Below are positions 7,320 through 14,159 of a DNA stretch of 32,301 bases, one piece after another. Both the position numbers and the translations under genes were made by a program. The stretch is taken from NCBI GenBank assembly GCA_012103315.1, contig WLWZ01000022.1, forward strand, positions 1 through 32,301, read 5' to 3'. The notes beneath the pieces are model-generated. The model was not told the origin of the DNA, did no database searches, and was given only the letters and a program-made list of their open reading frames with translations. Origin of the DNA: Alphaproteobacteria bacterium (GTDB lineage: Bacteria > Pseudomonadota > Alphaproteobacteria > MPNO01 > UBA2964). Each line of letters starts with the position of its first letter. Position 1 is the first letter of the stretch.

Positions 7320-8570
7320 TTACTCAGGCAAGATTGGCGCGTCGGCATCGAAATATTCACCGGCTCGGATACAGAAGGCTGGGCGCAGGCGCCGATTGGT
7401 GGTGACCTCAACATCGCTGTTATCGTGTAACGTCCACTCACCTGTCTCATCATGCAGCACAGAGATATCAGCGGTGCGGCCGATTCCCAAGGTGCCGAGT
7501 TCATCGCCCATCCCAATCATTTCAGCGCAGCTGGAGGAAACCATCGGGATTGTATCTTCCATCTTGACCCCCATCGCCATCAACTCGGTCATCGCGTGAC
7601 ACATGCTGAACCGAGCCTGTCCGGCAAACAGATGCATCTCGTCATCGGGGTGATCGTCAGGCGTTCCTGCTTCCGCCGGGACATGGGTGTTATAGCCATG
7701 CATATCGGCACCGACGGTGGTTGGTAAAACACCGGCATCCAAAACAGCGCGTGCCATCTCGAAACTAAAATGTGACCCATGACCGATATCGATCAGCACG
7801 CCCTTGTCGATAGCCTCGTTGACGATGGGGTGCAGTTTGCCCTCTTTGTTGACGAAGCCGCCGGGATGGCGCGTGAAAGGATGGGCGAGGATATCGCCTT
7901 CTTCGATCAGCGCGACGATCTCGGGCAGTCGTTCATCCATGTCGACATGGACGCCACCTTCGGTCGGCCACAACTCGCCGAGATGAATATAGACCGGGAT
8001 ACCGGCTTCGCGTGACGCGTCTTTGGCCAATTCCAGTGTTTCCAATCCCCAGCGTGAGATCCCACCGGGCTCGGCATGGGCCTTGATACCCTTGACGATA
8101 TCACTATTCGCAGCGGCTGCTTTGGCACAGGCTGCGGCATCGACGCCGCCGGGGCCATAGAGATAGGGGTAGTAATGTCCTTCGAGCCCGCCAACCGTGT
8201 AGATCGAAATAAAGGCCAAAACGTTGGTCTTGGCTGGTTTGGCTATGAAGTTGCGAAAACCGGGGAACGTCATGCAACTCGGCCCGCCCTGATCAATCAC
8301 CGTCGTGACGCCAGAGCGCACGCCAACGAGATCTGGGTTCATGCCGAACCGACCGCTGACATGTTCATAGACATGTGCATGGGTATCGATCATGCCGGGT
8401 ATGACGAGTTTGCCAGCAGCGTCGATTGTTTCTGCGGTGTCAGTGGGCAAGTTCTCGGCGATGGCCGCAATCTTGCCATCCGTGACCGCGACATCGTTCA
8501 AGCCGTCAATATTGTTTGCTGGATCGATTATCCGCCCGCCAGTGATAACAAGATCATATTGCTCAGCCAT
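7320..8570 (-). CDS. Amidohydrolase/deacetylase-family metallohydrolase
   Basis: This 416-residue member of the amidohydrolase superfamily (dihydroorotase-like branch) probably binds two metals. Visible ligands are HxH at H64/H66 in GMIDTHAHVYEH, a candidate carboxylated lysine in IVKGIKAH, histidines in YIHLGE and DILAHPFTRH, and the aspartate in GADMHGYN. A longer reading frame reaches 8678, but I chose the ATG at 8570 because GGAGG lies five bases upstream and the protein then starts with the usual DLVITGGRIIDP strand. It is first in a two-gene operon with senB. The substrate is unknown. Acting on a selenosugar amide or on a ureide from the purine pathway are both only inferences. Confidence 0.88.
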   Translation of the reverse strand: MAEQYDLVITGGRIIDPANNIDGLNDVAVTDGKIAAIAENLPTDTAETIDAAGKLVIPGMIDTHAHVYEHVSGRFGMNPDLVGVRSGVTTVIDQGGPSCMTFPGFRNFIAKPAKTNVLAFISIYTVGGLEGHYYPYLYGPGGVDAAACAKAAAANSDIVKGIKAHAEPGGISRWGLETLELAKDASREAGIPVYIHLGELWPTEGGVHVDMDERLPEIVALIEEGDILAHPFTRHPGGFVNKEGKLHPIVNEAIDKGVLIDIGHGSHFSFEMARAVLDAGVLPTTVGADMHGYNTHVPAEAGTPDDHPDDEMHLFAGQARFSMCHAMTELMAMGVKMEDTIPMVSSSCAEMIGMGDELGTLGIGRTADISVLHDETGEWTLHDNSDVEVTTNRRLRPAFCIRAGEYFDADAPILPE

Positions 8571-8587
8571 GTCCGCCTCCATGCGGT

Positions 8588-8611
8588 AAATTGCGCCCGA
8601 AATTGCCCCCG
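8588..8611. repeat. Tandem 12-base direct repeat in divergent promoter
   Basis: AAATTGCGCCCG is followed immediately by AAATTGCCCCCG, with one mismatch. It lies 18 bases upstream of the amidohydrolase ATG on the minus-strand side. It may be a regulator site or a chance duplication. Confidence 0.3.
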
Positions 8612-8662
8612 GATGATGACAAGGGCCTAATGTGCCCTGATAATGGCCTTCAGGACTTCGGG

Positions 8663-8680
8663 GATCAACTGCGATCAACT
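8663..8680. promoter_or_regulatory. GATCAACT direct repeats at 10-base spacing, candidate regulator site
   Basis: GATCAACT at 8663-8670 is repeated exactly at 8673-8680, so the copies sit one helical turn apart. The second copy ends 13 bases before the ATG at 8694. Binding there would block transcription or translation initiation of the hydroxylase operon. The regulator is unknown. Confidence 0.35.
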
Positions 8681-8693
8681 AACGGACGTTCGT

Positions 8694-11045
8694 ATGAAAC
8701 CAGTCGCGTCAGGCGGTGTCGGCCAATCTGTCATCCGTAAGGAGGACGAGCGCTATTTGCGCGGGCGCGGTGAATTTGTCGCCGACATCAAACGCTTTGG
8801 CATGCGCGAAGTCGCCTTCGTTCGTAGCCCCGTCGCCCATGGCCGCGATGTTCGTGTCACCAAGCCAGCAGGACGCGACGGTGATGTCTTTGTCGCAGGT
8901 GATTTAATTGGTGTCTCGCCGATCCGGGCGGATTCTGGATTGGCTGGGTTTAAATCTTCCTTACAGCCGATCCTGGCGCAGGAAAAAGTCCGTTATGTTG
9001 GTGAGCTGATCGCTGCCTGTGTCGCAGACACGCGTGGTGAGGCCGAAGACCTCGTCAATCAGATCGAGGTTGAGATCGATGCACTGCCGGTGATCTCCGA
9101 CATGTTGCAGGCCCGTGAAGATAATGCGCCGCTGGTCCACGAAGAGTGGGGCGACAACGTCTTCCTTGAAACCTTTGTTGAAGCTGATGCCGACATTGAG
9201 GCATTGAAGGCCCAGGCAGCGACATCGGTCACGCGGACCTTTCGGACGGCGCGACAATCGATGGCGCCGATAGAAGGGCGCGGCGTTGTTGCGGAATGGG
9301 ACAAGCGGCTGGAGCTTTTAACGCTGACCAGTTCGACCCAGATGCCGCATATTGTGCGGACTGGCTTGGCCGAGTGCCTTGGACTGGATGAAGGACAGGT
9401 GCGGATCGTTGCTCCCGATGTCGGCGGCGGGTTTGGCTATAAAGGTATCCTACTCGCTGAGGAGGTCGCGCTATCCTGGATCGCGATCCATACCGGGCAA
9501 CCGGTCTGCTGGGTTGAAGATCGACGGGAACAGCTCAGTGCCAACACCAACTGCCGAGAGCATCATTATGAAATCACCGCCTACGCCGCAGGGGACGGAA
9601 AAATTCTGGCGGTGGAATGTGAGGCAACGGTCGATGCCGGCGCCTATTCGGCCTATCCATTTTCGGCGTGTCTTGAAGCGGCCCAGATCGCCAGCATCCT
9701 GCCGGGGCCTTATGACTTTCCTGGCTTTCGCTGCAGGACATGGTCGTCGGCAACCAACAAACCACCGATCCTACCCTATCGCGGAGTTGCGCGAACAGGT
9801 GTGTGCTTCGCGTTGGAAACATTGATTGATCCTCTGGCGCGAGAGCTTGGTATTGAGCCCCATGAGATGCGGATCAAAAACCTGCCGCTACCAGAACGAA
9901 TGCCGTTCACCAATGTCACCAACAAGCTGTTTGATTCAGGTGATTATCCAGAATGTATGGCGCGGGCCGCAGCTGCTATCGATGTGACGTCGGTACGCGC
10001 GCGTCAGGACCTAGGTGAAGAGGATGGTCGGAAAATTGGTGTTGGTTTTTCGATTTTTTGCGAGCAGGCGGCGCATGGAACATCTGTCTATTCGGGCTGG
10101 GGCATTCCGATGGTGCCGGGGTACGAACAATCAGCAATTCGGTTAACCCCTGATGGCGGGTTGGAGGTGCGCGTCGGCGTACAGTCGCATGGCCAGAGTC
10201 TCGAGACCACCTTGGCACAGGTCGCGTCTGAAGTGCTCACAATCGATACCAACGTCATAAAAATTGTACATGGCGATACTGCCTACACGCCCTATTCGAC
10301 CGGAACCTGGGGATCACGCTGTGCCGTGATGGCGGGCGGAGCTGTGTCCGCCTCTTGCAAAGTGCTCGCCAACCGTATTCTCGCGATTGGCGCTCATCTT
10401 TTGCAGGCTGATGTTGCTGAGGTTTCGTTATCGGGCGGGGAGGTGACCTCGGCATCTGGTGCCGTTGCGATTAACGATATCGCTCGCACCTGGTATCGCG
10501 CCCCGCAGGAATTACCCCCGACACTCGCGGCAGACCCCCTGGAAATTACCGAAGGCTACCGGCCTGACCCAGACAGTGGCACTTTTTCCTATGCAGCACA
10601 TGGCTGTGTCATTGCGGTGGACGCCGAGATAGGTGACGTCGAGATCCTTGATTACGTTATCGTTGAAGATGGAGGTGTGCTGATTAATCCAATGGTCGTC
10701 GATGGGCAGGTTTATGGCGGCACGGCACAGGGTATTGGTACCGCCTTGTTCGAAGAAATGCCCTATGACGACTATGGCCAGCCAATGGCCAACACACTGG
10801 CGGAATATCTCCTGCCGAGCGCCTGTGAGATGCCGCATGTGCGGATCGATCATATGGCAACACCATCGCCATTTTCATCCTTTGGTCAAAAAGGGTTGGG
10901 CGAGGGTGGTGCGATTGGTCCGCCCGCGGCGATCGCCAATGCGATCAATGATGCGTTTAAAGATATTGGCCTCGTGGTCGACCGATTGCCGGTTTCTCCT
11001 GGACGATTATTTGACCTGATCCGAAAAGCGGAGGCTGGCGAATGA
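8694..11045 (+). CDS. CoxL/XdhB-like molybdenum hydroxylase large subunit
   Basis: This 783-residue molybdopterin-binding subunit belongs to the xanthine dehydrogenase/aldehyde oxidase/CO dehydrogenase superfamily. A longer frame reaches 8643, but ATG 8694 gives the normal GVGQSVIRKEDERYLRGRG start. Visible features are GRGVVAEWD, the Moco segment DVGGGFGYKG, LPYRGVARTG with its arginine, and the C-terminal QKGLGEGG containing the catalytic glutamate E737. It lacks the GGGFGGKE glutamate used by xanthine dehydrogenases and the VAYRCSFR active-site loop of true CO dehydrogenase, so its substrate is something else. No 2Fe-2S or FAD subunit lies beside it, although such enzymes need electron partners. 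Its stop overlaps the DUF1116 start (ATGA), implying coupled synthesis. The substrate is unknown. Confidence 0.9.
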   Translation: MKPVASGGVGQSVIRKEDERYLRGRGEFVADIKRFGMREVAFVRSPVAHGRDVRVTKPAGRDGDVFVAGDLIGVSPIRADSGLAGFKSSLQPILAQEKVRYVGELIAACVADTRGEAEDLVNQIEVEIDALPVISDMLQAREDNAPLVHEEWGDNVFLETFVEADADIEALKAQAATSVTRTFRTARQSMAPIEGRGVVAEWDKRLELLTLTSSTQMPHIVRTGLAECLGLDEGQVRIVAPDVGGGFGYKGILLAEEVALSWIAIHTGQPVCWVEDRREQLSANTNCREHHYEITAYAAGDGKILAVECEATVDAGAYSAYPFSACLEAAQIASILPGPYDFPGFRCRTWSSATNKPPILPYRGVARTGVCFALETLIDPLARELGIEPHEMRIKNLPLPERMPFTNVTNKLFDSGDYPECMARAAAAIDVTSVRARQDLGEEDGRKIGVGFSIFCEQAAHGTSVYSGWGIPMVPGYEQSAIRLTPDGGLEVRVGVQSHGQSLETTLAQVASEVLTIDTNVIKIVHGDTAYTPYSTGTWGSRCAVMAGGAVSASCKVLANRILAIGAHLLQADVAEVSLSGGEVTSASGAVAINDIARTWYRAPQELPPTLAADPLEITEGYRPDPDSGTFSYAAHGCVIAVDAEIGDVEILDYVIVEDGGVLINPMVVDGQVYGGTAQGIGTALFEEMPYDDYGQPMANTLAEYLLPSACEMPHVRIDHMATPSPFSSFGQKGLGEGGAIGPPAAIANAINDAFKDIGLVVDRLPVSPGRLFDLIRKAEAGE

Positions 11046-12238
11046 TTGCTGCTGACAAACAGGCTGTCGATAAATTGCTCGCAGTTGTCCCCGCATGGCA
11101 GCGAGTCACAACTGCGGCGGAAGCCCTAAATCTGGCTGACCACACCTTGCTGCATTGTGGGCCACCGTCAAATCCATCTCATGCCCTCGTCACACCGATC
11201 TTGAATTCAGCGGCAGTCGCCTGTGTCTATGAGGGTTGGGCGAAGACGCTTGAGGATGCAGATGCAATGATCGCTGGTGGGGGCATTAAGTTTGAACCAG
11301 CGCAGGACTGGAACGTCGCGACACCAATGGCAGCGGTCGTGTCCCCGTCGATGAAGCTAACCGAATTTGCTGATCTTAACGACTTAAATCGAGTTGCCTG
11401 GGCACCGTTAAATGGCGGGGGTACGGGTGCTGATCCGGTTCCGCGTTACGGATACAAGAGTCAGGCGGCGATAGATTTCCTACATTTTCTCAACGACGAG
11501 GTCGGAGACACGATTACCGCTGTGCCGGGTGGTAATCCTATTGAATGGCTGCCCATCATTGATGGCGCCTTGACGCTCGGAGATGACGGGCATCTCCGTC
11601 ACCTGGAAGCACATAAGATACTTGTCTCGATTATTTGCGAACGGTTGGGGTCGGGCTTTGCCGGGTCGATGACAGAGGTGTTTATTGAGAAATGGCCTTT
11701 CTTTCATCTCAACTTCTGGATGGCTGCGTCCAAACTCATCCTTATGGCAAGCATGGGAACCAAACGTAGTTCAGTTATTACAGCCTTTGGTGGCAATGGA
11801 AACGAATTTGGGTTGCAGGTCGCCGGACTGCCGGGGCAATGGTTTACCTGTTCTGCCACGCCACCGCTCGGCAACATTCGTGAACCCTATACGGTGGATA
11901 CCTGTGTTGGTGCGTTTGGTGATAGTGCGGTCGCTGAAGGGCTCGGGCTTGGCGCAATGGCGCAGAGCTATTGTCCAGACATGCAAGCGTTGCATGCTGG
12001 CTATACGCCCGATGATATATTTGATTTGCCCGATAAACTTTTACTAGCCCCGCACCCTGAAATGCCAAAAAGTGGTGCGCGGGTTGGACTGTCTGCCCGC
12101 GCCGTTCTCGCGTCTAATGTAACGCCAGTTCTTGAGTTGGGTATTGCAGACAAGTATGGCATCAATGGTGGTTTGGGGGCTGGTATATATCGACCACCGA
12201 TAGCGCCCTTTGCCGCCGCATGTGAGGCAGTGAGCTAA
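11042..12238 (+). CDS. DUF1116 protein (AllG/YlbE family)
   Basis: This 398-residue protein belongs to the DUF1116 family. Signs are an LLHCGPP strand, YEGWAKTLEDAD, GGIKFEPAQDWNVATPMAAV with SPSM, FHLNFWMAASK, and a C-terminal GNGNEFGLQVAGL block followed by FGDSAVAEGLGLGAMA. E. coli YlbE (AllG), with FdrA (AllF) and YlbF (AllH), has been linked to oxamate carbamoyltransferase, which converts oxalurate to oxamate and carbamoyl phosphate. Neither partner is in this window. Instead the gene overlaps the CoxL-like hydroxylase by four bases. The purine pathway nearby could supply oxalurate, which fits, but a carbamoyltransferase role without FdrA is unproven. Family assignment is good; the reaction is uncertain. 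Confidence 0.82.
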   Translation: MIAADKQAVDKLLAVVPAWQRVTTAAEALNLADHTLLHCGPPSNPSHALVTPILNSAAVACVYEGWAKTLEDADAMIAGGGIKFEPAQDWNVATPMAAVVSPSMKLTEFADLNDLNRVAWAPLNGGGTGADPVPRYGYKSQAAIDFLHFLNDEVGDTITAVPGGNPIEWLPIIDGALTLGDDGHLRHLEAHKILVSIICERLGSGFAGSMTEVFIEKWPFFHLNFWMAASKLILMASMGTKRSSVITAFGGNGNEFGLQVAGLPGQWFTCSATPPLGNIREPYTVDTCVGAFGDSAVAEGLGLGAMAQSYCPDMQALHAGYTPDDIFDLPDKLLLAPHPEMPKSGARVGLSARAVLASNVTPVLELGIADKYGINGGLGAGIYRPPIAPFAAACEAVS

Positions 12239-12241
12239 ATT

Positions 12242-13981
12242 ATGGAAATACATGCTCTTGATTTACGTGAGTTGATCGTTTTTCTGATTGCTGCTGGAAT
12301 TGTCGTTCCAGTCGTCCACCGATTAAAGGTAAGTCCGATTCTCGGTTTCTTGTTCGTCGGATTGCTCATCGGCCCTTATGGGTTAGCGCGATTTACCGAT
12401 GTGTTTCCCTGGCTTTCCTATGCGGTGATTGCGGATGCCAAAAACGTTCAGTCATTGGCGGAGCTCGGCATTGTCTTTTTGCTGTTTATGATTGGCCTTG
12501 AGCTGTCGATGGCGCGCCTATGGTCAATGCGACGTCTGGTGTTCGGCCTTGGCGGTGCGCAAGTGATCGTGACCAGTATCGTCATCGCGGCCATTGCAAT
12601 GTTGTTCGAGAACTCGTTGCCAGTGTCTGTGGTCCTCGGTGCAGCGTTCGCTCTGTCCTCAACCGCGATTGTGATGGAAGTACTGGCAGATAATCGGCGT
12701 TTGGGTACCCGAGTAGGACGCACCGGATTTTCGATTCTGTTATGCCAGGACCTTGCCGTGTTACCGGTTTTGTTTTTGGTAACAGCCTTCACCGTGAAAA
12801 ATGATGGATCGGTTGCTGAAGGTTTAGCGATTGCGATCGGTCAGGCAGTGGCTGCTGTTGCCATAATTATGGTTGTTGGTCGTGTGGTCATACGGCCGCT
12901 ATTCCGTTTTGTCGGGAACGCTGCGCGGCGCGAAATGTTCCTGGCGCTTGTCCTCCTGGTGATCATCGGGACTGCGATTGCAACGGAAAAGGCGGGGCTT
13001 TCTATGGCTCTAGGGGCGTTCCTTGCTGGGCTCTTACTGGCGGAAACGGAATACCGACACGAGATAGAAGTCGATATTGAACCCTTTAAGGGTTTGTTGC
13101 TGGGTCTATTTTTCATTTCTATCGGAATGTCGGTTGATTTGGCGAGGGTCGCCGCAGCACCGTTACTGTTGTTGAGCGCGGTCATAGGTCTGTTCCTGCT
13201 CAAAGGGTCTGTTCTATACGGCTTGTTACGTCTGTTTCGGGAACCCCGTGCTGCATCATTTGAAATTTCTCTGCTCTTGGGGCAAGGCGGTGAGTTTGCC
13301 TTTGTCGTTCTCGCGCTGGCCGTGGCAGGCGGTTTGCTCCCACTTGATACAGCGCAGTTCATGATTGTCGTGACGGCGTTGACCATGATGGCCACGCCAC
13401 CAATTGCGCAAATTACCCGCCGTCTAGGCCGTCTTATCGAAGCAAAGGACGTTCAGGCGAGTGACTCAATTCACGATGTTCCGGAAGATATTTCGGGTCA
13501 TGTTATCGTCGTGGGGTATGGGAGAATTGGTCAATTTCTCGGGTCGGCGCTGGAAGCACAGCGGCAATTTCATATCGGGGTTGATACGGATGCATCCTTG
13601 GTTGCCCAGTTTCGCAAAGATGGGGCTAGTGTTTATTTTGGGGATGCGAGTAAACCCGACATGTTACGCAAACTTGGTATTGAGCAGGCGGCGGCACTGG
13701 TTGTAACAATGGATGCGCCGCAAGCGGCGCAGAATGTTGTTTCGACGGCCCGGCGGCACTGGTCGGACTTGACGATTTACGCGCGGGCACGCGATGTTGA
13801 TCATGCGACACAGCTGATTCAACTGGGCGCAGACCATGTCATTCCCGAAACGACTGAAGCTAGTCTCAAATTAAGTGAGATGGTTCTGGCTGGTACCGGT
13901 GTGCCCGACAATGCGGCACGCCACCTTATTGATGGTTTGCGTCAGGCTGAACAGGCCACAGTTGATGAAAGCCGTACCTAG
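12242..13981 (+). CDS. Kef-type monovalent cation:proton antiporter with TrkA-N domain
   Basis: This 579-residue inner-membrane protein belongs to the CPA2 family. Residues about 1-395 hold roughly 12 hydrophobic segments, including LAELGIVFLLFMIGLELS and the GAFLAGLLLAETEYRHE stretch near the ion path. Residues about 415-540 are an RCK/TrkA-N regulatory domain with a nucleotide-binding GYGRIGQ motif and an acidic GVDTDAS. It has no TrkA-C domain, and its length fits KefB/KefC relatives. It starts only three bases after the DUF1116 stop, so it probably belongs to the same operon even though its function (potassium or sodium exchange for protons) has no obvious tie to that pathway. Confidence 0.92.
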   Translation: MEIHALDLRELIVFLIAAGIVVPVVHRLKVSPILGFLFVGLLIGPYGLARFTDVFPWLSYAVIADAKNVQSLAELGIVFLLFMIGLELSMARLWSMRRLVFGLGGAQVIVTSIVIAAIAMLFENSLPVSVVLGAAFALSSTAIVMEVLADNRRLGTRVGRTGFSILLCQDLAVLPVLFLVTAFTVKNDGSVAEGLAIAIGQAVAAVAIIMVVGRVVIRPLFRFVGNAARREMFLALVLLVIIGTAIATEKAGLSMALGAFLAGLLLAETEYRHEIEVDIEPFKGLLLGLFFISIGMSVDLARVAAAPLLLLSAVIGLFLLKGSVLYGLLRLFREPRAASFEISLLLGQGGEFAFVVLALAVAGGLLPLDTAQFMIVVTALTMMATPPIAQITRRLGRLIEAKDVQASDSIHDVPEDISGHVIVVGYGRIGQFLGSALEAQRQFHIGVDTDASLVAQFRKDGASVYFGDASKPDMLRKLGIEQAAALVVTMDAPQAAQNVVSTARRHWSDLTIYARARDVDHATQLIQLGADHVIPETTEASLKLSEMVLAGTGVPDNAARHLIDGLRQAEQATVDESRT

Positions 13982-14099
13982 ATTATAGCCGCCGAATTAT
14001 TTTTCCGGAGGAAGTCCCTAATAAGGTCTTAATTGGATCCTAGGGTTTTAGGTGATTATTCTCGCAACCCGGCACGGAGCCTGAATTGTAAATGTTTCG

Positions 14100-14107
14100 T
14101 TAACCAT
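14100..14107 (+). promoter_or_regulatory. TTAACCAT, CtrA-like half-site upstream of sensor kinase
   Basis: The octamer matches a motif described for CtrA-bound promoters in alphaproteobacteria. It lies 52 bases upstream of the kinase GTG. An eight-base match is weak evidence. Confidence 0.2.
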
Positions 14108-14159
14108 TCTCTGCGACAGTCCACCAACATGAGATTGTAAAATTGTTGAGGGGAACGGG

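Noticed and set aside
8076..8630. 184-codon plus-strand open frame opposite the amidohydrolase
   Set aside because: It lies antisense to a gene with clear catalytic motifs, has no ribosome-binding site and no recognisable family; it is a frame shadow.
8694..11045. Assignment as aerobic carbon monoxide dehydrogenase CoxL
   Set aside because: The VAYRCSFR active-site loop of true CoxL is absent, and coxM/coxS are not adjacent.
12841..13395. 184-codon minus-strand open frame inside the Kef antiporter
   Set aside because: Antisense to conserved membrane segments, with low-complexity composition rich in Arg, Asn and Thr; a shadow of the real gene.
13982..14159. Intrinsic terminator or small gene after the antiporter
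   Set aside because: No GC-rich stem followed by a T-run and no credible small open frame were found in this 178-base gap.
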